NCBI GenBank assembly: GCA_029939535.1
Contig: JAOZST010000023.1
Span: 1-31,160, forward strand
Source of the DNA: NBML01 sp029939535
Lineage (GTDB): Bacteria; Desulfobacterota; Desulfobacteria; Desulfobacterales; Desulfobacteraceae
Length of the DNA: 31,160 bases
Direction: 5' to 3'
The translations under genes and the position numbers were made by a program. The notes beneath the pieces were generated by a model. That model was given only the letters and a program-made list of their open reading frames with translations. It ran no database searches and was not told the DNA's origin. Below, piece after piece: positions 23,907-31,160 of this stretch (position 1 is the first letter of the stretch; the number at the start of each line of letters is the position of its first letter).

Positions 23907-24617
23907 ATGCTGAAAGTGACCAACGTCACCAAAAAATTCGGTGAACTGACCGCAGTCAATGATTTGAGCTTTGACGTCACCCAAGGTCAGGTGTTCGGGA
24001 TTGCCGGGCCCAATGGTGCTGGAAAGTCTACCCTGTATAATCTGATCACCGGTCTTTATTCCTTTGAGGGCTCTATTTCCTTTAACAACCAGGAAATTGG
24101 CGGCCTGCCTCCCCATAAAATAGCAAATCTGGGTATTTCAAGAACATTTCAGATTCCCCAGACTTTTCCAAGCCTGAGTGTTGAAAAAAGTATTGAAGTG
24201 GGGAATTATTTTGGTTCCAAAGACGGTTTTGAACAGAACTATGTGGACAGGATACTGGAATTTACAAATTTAAAGGATAAAAGGGATGCCATGACGGGCC
24301 AGCTGAATCTTCTGGACAAGAAGATGCTCATGATCGGTGCAGCCCTTGCCACCAAACCTGAGATTTTAATGCTGGACGAACCCATGGCAGGATCCAATGC
24401 CAAGGAGATAATAAAACTCATGGATTTGATAAGGCGGATCAACCAGGACCTGAAGGTAACTATCATTATTATCGAACATTTTATGAAGGTGCTCACAGAA
24501 TTGACTGAAAAGCTCCTGATCATTGAAACCGGAACTGAAATCTGCTGTGGCGACCCAAAGGAAGTGACCTCTGATCCCAGGGTGATTGAATCTTATCTGG
24601 GAGGTAACAATGATTAA
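23907..24617 (+). CDS. livG: branched-chain amino acid-type ABC transporter ATP-binding protein (LivG-like)
   Basis: 236 aa cytoplasmic ATPase. Walker A GPNGAGKST lies near residue 35, the Q-loop region follows in LGISRTFQIPQTFPSLSV, and Walker B LMLDEPMAGSNAKE lies near 154 with the switch His in IIIEHFMKVL. The ABC signature is not LSGGQ but GQLNLLDKKMLMIGAAL, a degenerate form known from one LivG subgroup. AAGGAAGG precedes the ATG. First gene of livG-F-H-M-K, divergent from the ferredoxin-AOR-tetR-betA operon with paired operator-like sites between. The neighbourhood suggests a quaternary amine or amino-acid-like solute rather than leucine. Confidence 0.92.
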   Translation: MLKVTNVTKKFGELTAVNDLSFDVTQGQVFGIAGPNGAGKSTLYNLITGLYSFEGSISFNNQEIGGLPPHKIANLGISRTFQIPQTFPSLSVEKSIEVGNYFGSKDGFEQNYVDRILEFTNLKDKRDAMTGQLNLLDKKMLMIGAALATKPEILMLDEPMAGSNAKEIIKLMDLIRRINQDLKVTIIIIEHFMKVLTELTEKLLIIETGTEICCGDPKEVTSDPRVIESYLGGNND

Positions 24618-25314
24618 GGTCCAGGATTTAAATGCATTTTACGATGATTTTCATGTGTTGAAAAATGTTTCCCTGGAAGTGGGAAAGGGACAGGTTGTTG
24701 TCATGCTTGGCCCCAACGGCCATGGAAAATCAACGGTTTTAAAGTCCATCTGCGGACTGGTGGACAAGGTGTCTGGAATTATTTCCTATAATCTGGAGAA
24801 TATTACAGGTAAGGGATCGGAAAAACTGGTCAACCAGGGAATCACCTATATTGCCGAGAACCGGGAATTATTCCCGGAAATGTCAGTGCTGGAAAACCTT
24901 AAACTGGGCGCCTATTCAATGTCTGCCAGGCCCCATGAAAAAAAGAATCTTGAAAAGGTTTTTTCTTTATTTCCAAGACTGGCAGATCGTCAGACCCAGC
25001 TGGCATCCACCATGAGCGGGGGTGAGGCCAGGATGCTTGCCATTGCAAGGGGTCTCATGTCCAATGCAAAATTTCTTGCCATTGATGAACCCTCCCTGGG
25101 GCTGCAGCCAAATCTCAGGGACGAGGTGGCAAGGATCATAAAGGAGATCAACAGCCAGGGTATAACTATCCTGGTGGTGGAGCAGAATATACCCCAGATC
25201 ACCGAGCTTGCCGACAAGATCTATGTGCTGGAGGAGGGAAGTATTTCCTTTGAAGGCAGCAAAGAGGAAGCCCTTGGCAATGATCATTTAAAAGAAATAT
25301 TTCTTGGCATGTAA
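24610..25314 (+). CDS. livF: branched-chain amino acid-type ABC transporter ATP-binding protein (LivF-like)
   Basis: About 234 aa, second ATPase of the transporter. Walker A GPNGHGKST, a canonical-type signature MSGGEARMLAIARGL and Walker B FLAIDEPSLGLQP are intact, with switch His position replaced by Gln-Asn in VVEQNIPQ, as in most LivF proteins. I start at ATG 24610 (MIKVQDLNAFY) because GGGAGG lies a few bases upstream; the start 24 bases earlier lies inside livG without a ribosome site. It overlaps the livG stop by eight bases, so the two ATPases are coupled in translation. Confidence 0.92.
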   Translation: MIKVQDLNAFYDDFHVLKNVSLEVGKGQVVVMLGPNGHGKSTVLKSICGLVDKVSGIISYNLENITGKGSEKLVNQGITYIAENRELFPEMSVLENLKLGAYSMSARPHEKKNLEKVFSLFPRLADRQTQLASTMSGGEARMLAIARGLMSNAKFLAIDEPSLGLQPNLRDEVARIIKEINSQGITILVVEQNIPQITELADKIYVLEEGSISFEGSKEEALGNDHLKEIFLGM

Positions 25315-25328
25315 GGGAGAAGATAAAG

Positions 25329-26201
25329 ATGCTCATTGAGATTATAGATGTCATCATCAGCGGCTTGATCAATGGATCAGTCTACGCACTCATGGCCGTG
25401 GGACTCACCCTGATTTACGGGGTATCCAAAGCCTTTAATTTTGCCTATGGATCATTTTACAGCATGGGCGGCTATATTGCCTTTCTGCTGTTTGGTGCGT
25501 CTTTTATAAACAATTACCTGGTTGTCTTCTGCCTGGCAGTTCCCATTCTTCTGGTATTCGGCTTTTTCATTGAAAAATTTCTGGTGGCCCCTTTGCGCAA
25601 AAGGGATGACTGGGAAATAAAGGTCATGATGATCACCCTGGGGCTGGCCCTGTTTCTGGACAATTCTTATCAGGTGGTATTTGGCGCCCGGATGAAGTCT
25701 TTGCCCTCTATTCTGGAAGGATCATTTGAGTTGGGCGAGTTTATCCTGTCTTACCAGGATGTGGGTATTTTCATCCTGTCCATTGGCGGCATCTTGATAT
25801 TCCGCTGGTTTCTCAATAATACCAGGACAGGTATGTCGGTGCGGGCTGTTGCCCAGAACCCGGCAGGAGCTCAGATCGTGGGAATTCCCAAGGATTTTGT
25901 CTTTGCAGCAACCTTTGCTATTTCCACGGTCATGGTGGGCATGGGCGGAATTCTCCTGGCCCAGAAATATTTTATTACCCCCACAGGTGGCTGGGATATC
26001 CTGGTCAAGGCCTGGGTGATCACAGCTTTTGGCGGAATGGGCAGTATCAAGGGAAGTCTTTATGCCGCCTTTATCGTGGGTATGCTGGAAGCATTTGTGG
26101 GGTGGTATTTTGGAATGACCTGGACGCTTATCGCGTTATTTGCAGTATTATTGACAACCCTGGCAATAAGACCCCAGGGACTTATGGGGAAATGGGGATA
26201 A
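25329..26201 (+). CDS. livH: branched-chain amino acid-type ABC transporter permease (LivH-like)
   Basis: 290 aa inner-membrane permease with about eight hydrophobic helices. The family N-terminus ISGLINGSVYALMAVGLTLIYG and the NFAYGSFYSMGGY motif are present, as are the cytoplasmic coupling segment RAVAQNPAGAQIVGIP (near residue 178) and the late GGMGSIKGSLYAAFIVGMLE block. Fourteen bases follow livF, and GGGAGAAG precedes the ATG. It forms the translocation channel with LivM. Confidence 0.93.
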   Translation: MLIEIIDVIISGLINGSVYALMAVGLTLIYGVSKAFNFAYGSFYSMGGYIAFLLFGASFINNYLVVFCLAVPILLVFGFFIEKFLVAPLRKRDDWEIKVMMITLGLALFLDNSYQVVFGARMKSLPSILEGSFELGEFILSYQDVGIFILSIGGILIFRWFLNNTRTGMSVRAVAQNPAGAQIVGIPKDFVFAATFAISTVMVGMGGILLAQKYFITPTGGWDILVKAWVITAFGGMGSIKGSLYAAFIVGMLEAFVGWYFGMTWTLIALFAVLLTTLAIRPQGLMGKWG

Positions 26202-26205
26202 AATA

Positions 26206-27189
26206 ATGGAACATAAACGCATTGCTATTCTTTTAGCTGTTATCTGGGGGATTGTTGCCATTTTACCCCTGTTTTTCGGCAGTACCAATTTTATCATGCA
26301 TATTCTGATCATGTGCCTGATCTGGTCGGTGGTCGCCTCCTGCTGGGATTTGATCATGGGATTTGCAGGGATTTTTTCCTTTGGACAGGTGGCATTTTTT
26401 GTAATCGGGTCCTATTCATCTGCCATTGTCTCAGCCAGATTCGGGGTTGCTCCGATATTTTCCGTCTTCATTGCCGGCGGTATTACCGCAATCCTGGGTA
26501 TCTTGGTGGGACTTCCCTGCCTCAAGCTCAAGGGTGCTTATATAGCCCTGGTTACCTTTGCCGTGCACATGATCCTGGAACCAGTACTTAAGGGAGATAT
26601 TGGCAAGGCCTTGGGCACGGGTGGATCCAGGGGGATTCTCACCATAAACCCCATGAATATATTCGGGTATACCTTTTCCAGTTCTGAGCCTGTTCCCTAT
26701 TTTTATCTTATGCTTTTTGTTGCCGTGCTCTGCTCAGCCATTATATTTCTGGTCATTAAATCCCATTGGGGAACCGCTTTCCTGGCATTAAAGGATGCAG
26801 AAGATTTTGCCACCTGCCTTGGAGTCAGCGCCTTTAAATATAAACTTATGGTATTTGCCCTGACATCTTTTTTAACCGGCATGATCGGTGGCTTTTATGC
26901 ACATTATGTGGGCATGCTGTCCACAAGGATGCTGGGTATTGATCTTTTTGTCACCCTCATGGTAATTCTGGTCATTGGCGGGGTGGGCAAATTCCCGGGC
27001 GCTATCATTGGTGCCTTTATAACCATTGCCCTTAACGAGATGCTGTCTCCTATTGGTTCCTACAGGCCCATTATTCTGGGTGCCCTGGTGGTGATCCTGG
27101 TTCTGGTGCTGCCCGATGGTATTGTTGGGCTGTTTGAAAAGATTTTTCCCAAAAAGACGACCAAAAAGAAGTATGAAGTAACCCATTAA
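26206..27189 (+). CDS. livM: branched-chain amino acid-type ABC transporter permease (LivM-like)
   Basis: 327 aa multi-spanning permease. It has the LivM pattern WDLIMGFAGIFSFGQVAFF near residue 46, LVGLPCLKLKGAYIALVTFA near 99, FLALKDAEDFATCLGVSAFKYK near 191 (ATPase coupling loop) and GGVGKFPGAIIGAFI near 259. The C-terminus is short and basic (FPKKTTKKKYEVTH). It begins four bases after the livH stop. No ATPase domain is fused, unlike some LivM proteins. Confidence 0.93.
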   Translation: MEHKRIAILLAVIWGIVAILPLFFGSTNFIMHILIMCLIWSVVASCWDLIMGFAGIFSFGQVAFFVIGSYSSAIVSARFGVAPIFSVFIAGGITAILGILVGLPCLKLKGAYIALVTFAVHMILEPVLKGDIGKALGTGGSRGILTINPMNIFGYTFSSSEPVPYFYLMLFVAVLCSAIIFLVIKSHWGTAFLALKDAEDFATCLGVSAFKYKLMVFALTSFLTGMIGGFYAHYVGMLSTRMLGIDLFVTLMVILVIGGVGKFPGAIIGAFITIALNEMLSPIGSYRPIILGALVVILVLVLPDGIVGLFEKIFPKKTTKKKYEVTH

Positions 27190-27214
27190 TAATAATATTT
27201 ATAAAGGAGCTAGT

Positions 27215-28435
27215 ATGAAAAAGACATTGAGTTTGCTGTTAATTCTTGTTGTAAGTATGTTCATGGCCCAGGGTGTCTGGGCAGCGGACACGATCAAGGT
27301 TGGTGTGCCCCTGTCCATGACAGGACCCTATACAGATACCGGGGATAATTATTGGAAAGGTATTAAAATGGCCATTGATGAAATCAATGAGGCTGGCGGA
27401 CTCCTTGGCAAACAAGTGGAGCCGGTTCGTTTTGATGCCCAGGAATTCGCACCTGAAAGAGTAATGCAGGGTGCTGATTATCTATGTGGAAAATTGAATG
27501 TTGATTCTGTCCATGCTGGATGGGCTGGCTGGGGACAGGATGTCCGTGCCTATGGAAAATATACAGCCCCGTTCTTTGCCGATGATGGTTCCCAGGCAGC
27601 TGTGGATGTCTACAAACAGGATAAAAAACAATACAATAATATTTTTCAGCTTACTGATACCGGCATCAACCAGGGCCAGAGCATGTTTAATGTACTCATG
27701 GCTCTTCCCTATGAATATCCCAATAAGAAAGCTGTTATCATAACAGCAGACGATGCCTGGGGTACAGAAGTAGGCGATACCCTGAAAAAGAATTTCAAGG
27801 AAAAAGGCTGGAAAGTTGCCATGCATGAACTGGTTCCCTATGGAACCAATCAATGGGGTCCTTTGCTTACCAAAATCCGTAAGATCAAACCAGCCATCAT
27901 CCATGTTGAAATCGTTTCTGCCCAGGAAGTAATCACATTTTTCCGGCAGTTCATGAAAAAACCCACCAATTCCATCCTTAGCTATGGATACTCCCTGGTT
28001 CCCAGGGAAGTTGTTGAAACCATGGGTAAAGAAGCTGATGGCCTGCTGGGTGAAGTGCCCACAGCCATGCCTACTCCCAAAGCACCCACACCTGAAGCCC
28101 AGGCCTGGCTGGATAAATTTAACGGCATCTGGAAACATCTGCCCCAGGCTGGATCATGGGCTGCCTACAGCGGCGTTAAAGCATGGGCCACAGCCGTTGA
28201 GGCTGTTGGAGATGAGAAAAAACATGAAGAGGTCAGCAATTATATTGCCACCAAGGGATATAAAGGTGAAACAGGATGGTGGAAATGGGATGAGGACCAT
28301 GTCATGAGAGCTGGCGGGGATGTTCCAATAGCCCATTACCAGGTTCAGAATGGGGAGATGATTGCCATTTTCACTGATCCACCGGCAAAACCCTATAAAG
28401 ACTATAAATTTCAGGTCCCCAGATGGATAAAATAA
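27215..28435 (+). CDS. periplasmic substrate-binding protein of the Liv-type transporter
   Basis: 406 aa type I periplasmic binding protein. A signal peptide is evident (KK, then LSLLLILVVSMFMAQG, probable cleavage after VWA near residue 23). The mature start DTIKVGVPLSMTGPYTDTG is typical of Peripla_BP_6 proteins. The pocket region normally carrying small Ser/Gly residues here reads HAGWAGWGQDVRAYGKY, with extra Trp and Tyr, and further aromatics occur in GDNYWKG and GSWAAYSGVKAW. An aromatic-rich pocket would suit a quaternary ammonium ligand such as choline or betaine, but that is inference. It has a strong AAAGGAG ribosome site and is followed by an intrinsic terminator. Confidence 0.9.
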   Translation: MKKTLSLLLILVVSMFMAQGVWAADTIKVGVPLSMTGPYTDTGDNYWKGIKMAIDEINEAGGLLGKQVEPVRFDAQEFAPERVMQGADYLCGKLNVDSVHAGWAGWGQDVRAYGKYTAPFFADDGSQAAVDVYKQDKKQYNNIFQLTDTGINQGQSMFNVLMALPYEYPNKKAVIITADDAWGTEVGDTLKKNFKEKGWKVAMHELVPYGTNQWGPLLTKIRKIKPAIIHVEIVSAQEVITFFRQFMKKPTNSILSYGYSLVPREVVETMGKEADGLLGEVPTAMPTPKAPTPEAQAWLDKFNGIWKHLPQAGSWAAYSGVKAWATAVEAVGDEKKHEEVSNYIATKGYKGETGWWKWDEDHVMRAGGDVPIAHYQVQNGEMIAIFTDPPAKPYKDYKFQVPRWIK

Positions 28436-28461
28436 TTCATTAAGAAACCTGAAATCTGAAT

Positions 28462-28506
28462 AAAAATGGCCGTCCCTTGCATTGGCAAAAGGATGGCCAT
28501 TTTTTT
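28462..28506 (+). terminator. intrinsic terminator after the liv operon
   Basis: Stem of 14 pairs, AAAAATGGCCGTCC (28462-28475) with GGATGGCCATTTTT (28491-28504), including one G-U wobble, and a 15-base loop, running into TTTTTT. It lies 27 bases after the substrate-binding protein gene. Confidence 0.9.
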
Positions 28507-28595
28507 ATGGCTGGGACCGCATTGACCTCGCATACCAAATCTTTTATAATTTTCAAACCTGTTTAAAAAATTTTTTGAATTGAAATGGAGAAAAA

Positions 28596-29402
28596 ATGAT
28601 TTCTACCTCAGTTTTTTTTGCCTTTGGTTTGACGATTTTTGCCGGTCTTGCCACTGGTGTCGGAAGTGCCCTGGCTTTTTTTGCAAAAAAGACCAATACA
28701 AAATTCCTGTCTTTGGCCCTGGGTTTTTCCGCCGGTGTCATGATCTATGTTTCAATGATTGAAATTTTTGTCAAGGCCAGGGATGCGCTGGAGGCGGCAA
28801 TGGGAGCCACCAGAGGCTATTGGTGGACCACCATTGCTTTTTTCAGCGGGATCCTGCTAATTGCGCTGATCGACAAGCTGGTTCCTTCATTTGAAAACCC
28901 CCATGAAGTCAGAGTGGTTGAGGATATGACCGGGGATGCCTCTAAAAAACAGGCATTGCTTCGGATGGGGATGTTTTCCGCATTGGCTATTGCCATTCAC
29001 AATTTTCCGGAAGGGCTGGCAACCTTTACCAGTGCCCTGGCAGATCCTACACTTGGAATCAGCATTGCAGTGGCCGTTGCCATCCACAATATCCCGGAAG
29101 GCATTGCCGTTTCCGTCCCCATCTACTATGCCACAGGCAGCAGGAAAAAAGCATTTTTCTATTCATTTGCATCCGGTCTTTCCGAACCAATCGGCGCCCT
29201 TGTCGGATACGGCCTGTTCTACCGGTATTTTAACGACATTACATTCGGACTTTTATTTGCCGGTGTTGCAGGGATTATGGTCTTTATTTCCCTGGATGAA
29301 CTGCTGCCTACGGCGGAAAAATACGGGGAGCACCACCTGGCCATTTACGGTTTGATCTGTGGGATGGGTGTCATGGCCTTGAGTTTGCTGCTGTTCGCCT
29401 GA
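28596..29402 (+). CDS. zupT: ZIP-family zinc/metal transporter (ZupT-like)
   Basis: 268 aa inner-membrane protein with about eight helices. The two metal-binding helices carry HNFPEGLATF (near residue 134) and HNIPEGIAVSVPI (near 164), the ZupT hallmark, and a third block GLSEPIGALVGYGL follows. The loop after the third helix is acidic (NPHEVRVVEDMTGD) rather than the His-rich loop of eukaryotic ZIPs. It imports Zn2+ and other divalent metals. GGAG lies six bases before the ATG. It stands after the liv terminator and 94 bases before a phosphatase gene that needs zinc; the two could be one transcript. Confidence 0.93.
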   Translation: MISTSVFFAFGLTIFAGLATGVGSALAFFAKKTNTKFLSLALGFSAGVMIYVSMIEIFVKARDALEAAMGATRGYWWTTIAFFSGILLIALIDKLVPSFENPHEVRVVEDMTGDASKKQALLRMGMFSALAIAIHNFPEGLATFTSALADPTLGISIAVAVAIHNIPEGIAVSVPIYYATGSRKKAFFYSFASGLSEPIGALVGYGLFYRYFNDITFGLLFAGVAGIMVFISLDELLPTAEKYGEHHLAIYGLICGMGVMALSLLLFA

Positions 29403-29496
29403 TCAGGAGGAATTAACACTGATATTTCAAAATATATATTTCTTTGTGAACTTCCATGGGAAAAAGTTTTTACTCCGAAAATAAGGATATATCCAG

Positions 29497-31119
29497 ATGA
29501 AAAATAAAATATCAATAATTTTCAGCCTTGTCTTTTTGGTCTTTTTTATAAACTCCTGTGGCCTGAAACAGCCCAGCGTCTCGGATGGTCCTGAAAAACC
29601 AAAAAATGTGATCATGATCATTGGGGATGGAATGGGGCCGGAGCAGGTTGGGCTTTTGCTCACCTATGCCAGGCAGGCCCCGGATTCAGTTATCCAGGAT
29701 AAAAAAACCGGTTTTGATAAAATCATGGAACAGGGCGGTTCTCTGGGTATCTCTCTGACAAATGCCTACAATGTTCTGGTCACGGATTCTGCTGCCAGCG
29801 GAAGTCAGATGGCAACTGGTCAATATTCCGGGGCTGAAATGATCGGCTTGAATTTCAGGGGTGATCCCGTTGAAACTGTCCTTGAAAAAGCCATTAAGGC
29901 TGGAAAATCAACAGGTCTTGTCTCAGATACCAGGGTGACCCATGCAACTCCGGCTGCTTTTGCATCCCACCAGGTCCACAGGAAATTTGAAAATGCAATT
30001 GCCAGGGAAATGCTGGATACAGGGCCTGATGTGATCCTGGGAGGCGGCCTAAAACATTGGATTCCCAAAGAAGGCAACACCAGGGGCTCTGTTGTTAGGA
30101 AAGAATTGGAAGGGATGACAAAAGGGTCGGTTAAGATCAAGTCAAAACGAAGGGACAGTGAAAACCTTATAAAGGATGCCCTGGAAAAAGGATATGCCCT
30201 GGCCTTTAACAGGGAGCAGATGGAAACTGCCCAGGGTAAATTGCTGGGTTTGTTTGCCTCCTCTGCCATGCCCAATGCAATCCAGGTGTCCAATTCCCTG
30301 GATGATCCAAAAAGATCCATTCCCACCCTGAAGGAAATGTCAGCCAAGGCCATTGATCTCCTGTCTGAAAATGATCAGGGTTTTTTTCTGATGATTGAAG
30401 CAGGGCAGATTGACTGGGCTGCCCATGCCAATGATACCGGCCTCATGCTCCATGAAATGTTCCGGCTGGATGAAACCCTGAACTATGTCCTGGACTGGGC
30501 AGAGAACCGGGATGATACCCTGATTATTGTAACGGCAGATCATACCACCGGCGGTTTCGGGTTCAGCTACACGGGCAGGGATCTGCCAGAAGCAAAGTCA
30601 TTGCCAGGGAAAATGTTCCAGGACAAGGAGTACAAACCCGGGTATAATTTCGGTGACCCCAGGGTGTTGGATAAGATTTACAGTCAGAAACTGAGCTATG
30701 GGGATATTTTTGCCAGATTTGACGGATTGCCCAAAGAGAGGCAGACATCGGAAAATCTTGCAAATCTTGTGAACCGGTTCACAGCTTTTCCCATAACTTC
30801 TTCCCAGGCAAAAAGAATTCTTGAAACAGAGGATAATCCCATTTACTCTGCGGGTCACTCTGCCCTGGGTTCAAAACAGGTTCCAAAACTGGACAACAAA
30901 GACGAATTTTTTGTTTATCAAAGATATAACAATCGGAAAATCCTTCTGGCCCTGGAAGTTGCCGGGGATCAATTTGTTGTCTGGAACACTGGGACCCACA
31001 CCAATACACCAGTACTGGTGTTTACAAAGGGAAGCCCCTCTGCCATGGCACCCTTTGCCAGGGTGCTCCACCATACACAACTGGGGCAGCTCACCATTGA
31101 TGTGGTAACGGGCAGGTAA
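29497..31119 (+). CDS. alkaline phosphatase (PhoA family), predicted lipoprotein
   Basis: 540 aa. A lipoprotein signal is clear: MKNKISIIFSLVFLVFFINSC with the lipidated Cys at 21. The metal-binding start KNVIMIIGDGMGPEQ is near residue 37, the nucleophile Ser lies in VTDSAASGSQMATG near 90, and the later metal sites are THATPAAFASHQ (about 149), EAGQIDWAAHAND (about 301) and TADHTTGGFGF (about 348). It would release phosphate from esters outside the cytoplasm. AAGGAT precedes the ATG. No Pho-box-like direct repeat is recognised in the short upstream region. Position after a zinc transporter gene is sensible because the enzyme uses zinc. Confidence 0.93.
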   Translation: MKNKISIIFSLVFLVFFINSCGLKQPSVSDGPEKPKNVIMIIGDGMGPEQVGLLLTYARQAPDSVIQDKKTGFDKIMEQGGSLGISLTNAYNVLVTDSAASGSQMATGQYSGAEMIGLNFRGDPVETVLEKAIKAGKSTGLVSDTRVTHATPAAFASHQVHRKFENAIAREMLDTGPDVILGGGLKHWIPKEGNTRGSVVRKELEGMTKGSVKIKSKRRDSENLIKDALEKGYALAFNREQMETAQGKLLGLFASSAMPNAIQVSNSLDDPKRSIPTLKEMSAKAIDLLSENDQGFFLMIEAGQIDWAAHANDTGLMLHEMFRLDETLNYVLDWAENRDDTLIIVTADHTTGGFGFSYTGRDLPEAKSLPGKMFQDKEYKPGYNFGDPRVLDKIYSQKLSYGDIFARFDGLPKERQTSENLANLVNRFTAFPITSSQAKRILETEDNPIYSAGHSALGSKQVPKLDNKDEFFVYQRYNNRKILLALEVAGDQFVVWNTGTHTNTPVLVFTKGSPSAMAPFARVLHHTQLGQLTIDVVTGR

Positions 31120-31132
31120 GGAAATTTAAATC

Positions 31133-31160
31133 ATGGCGAACAAGGGTAAAGCATTTGATA
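31133..31160 (+). CDS. start of a further gene (partial)
   Basis: ATG at 31133 opens the frame MANKGKAFD to the window edge, 13 bases after the alkaline phosphatase stop, with a TAAGGAAA ribosome site upstream. Nine codons are too few to identify it. Confidence 0.45.

Noticed and set aside
29403..29496. Pho box ahead of the alkaline phosphatase gene
   Set aside because: No CTGTCAT-like direct repeats can be seen; the region is AT-rich with a stray AGGAGG that is not followed by a start codon.

Overview
The window reads as a moderately AT-rich chromosomal segment (scaffold with one 100-N gap) from an anaerobic, corrinoid-using bacterium. The gene content fits a marine sulfate-reducing Desulfobacterota (Desulfobacteraceae-like): a tungsten/molybdenum aldehyde:ferredoxin oxidoreductase with a poly-ferredoxin, a RACo-type corrinoid activator, MttB-family methyltransferase pieces, and a dimethylglycine dehydrogenase-like enzyme. 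No sulfate-reduction gene or rRNA is present, so the taxonomic call is inference.

Layout. 1-5.1 kb: sbcD-sbcC (+). 5.4-7.3 kb: RACo-like activator (+). 7.3-8.3 kb: a mosaic of at least two MttB-family gene pieces (-) interrupted by the N gap, with an exact 55-bp sequence on both sides of the gap; the assembly here should not be trusted. 8.4-10.8 kb: an 814-aa DMGDH/SarDH-type flavoprotein with GcvT domains (-), preceded by a consensus sigma-54 promoter. 11.1-12.5 kb: a PAS/AAA+/Fis sigma-54 activator (+), with TGAWTCA dyads in the shared upstream region. 12.6-18.1 kb (-): HisD/HpsN-like dehydrogenase, DegT aminotransferase, CuyA/D-cysteine desulfhydrase-like PLP lyase, Asp/Glu racemase, GntR/FCD regulator and a shortened DUF6088-like gene. 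18.3-18.8 kb: NifU/IscU-like scaffold (-). 18.9-23.7 kb (-): poly-ferredoxin, AOR, TetR regulator and a BetA-like choline dehydrogenase, closed by a clear terminator. 23.9-28.4 kb (+): complete branched-chain-amino-acid-type ABC transporter livG-F-H-M-K with terminator. 28.6-31.1 kb: ZupT-like metal transporter and a lipoprotein alkaline phosphatase, then the first codons of another gene.

How the genes may work together. Choline -> betaine aldehyde (BetA-like) -> glycine betaine (possibly the AOR plus ferredoxin, as no betB is seen) -> dimethylglycine (MttB-type demethylation with RACo keeping the corrinoid protein reduced) -> sarcosine plus a one-carbon unit (DMGDH-like). The adjacent HpsN/DegT/CuyA-like operon could handle a C3 sulfonate such as dihydroxypropanesulfonate or cysteate. 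The whole looks like an osmolyte-catabolism island. The strongest new idea is the AOR taking the place of the usual NAD-linked betaine aldehyde dehydrogenase; all substrate assignments are inferred from family and context.
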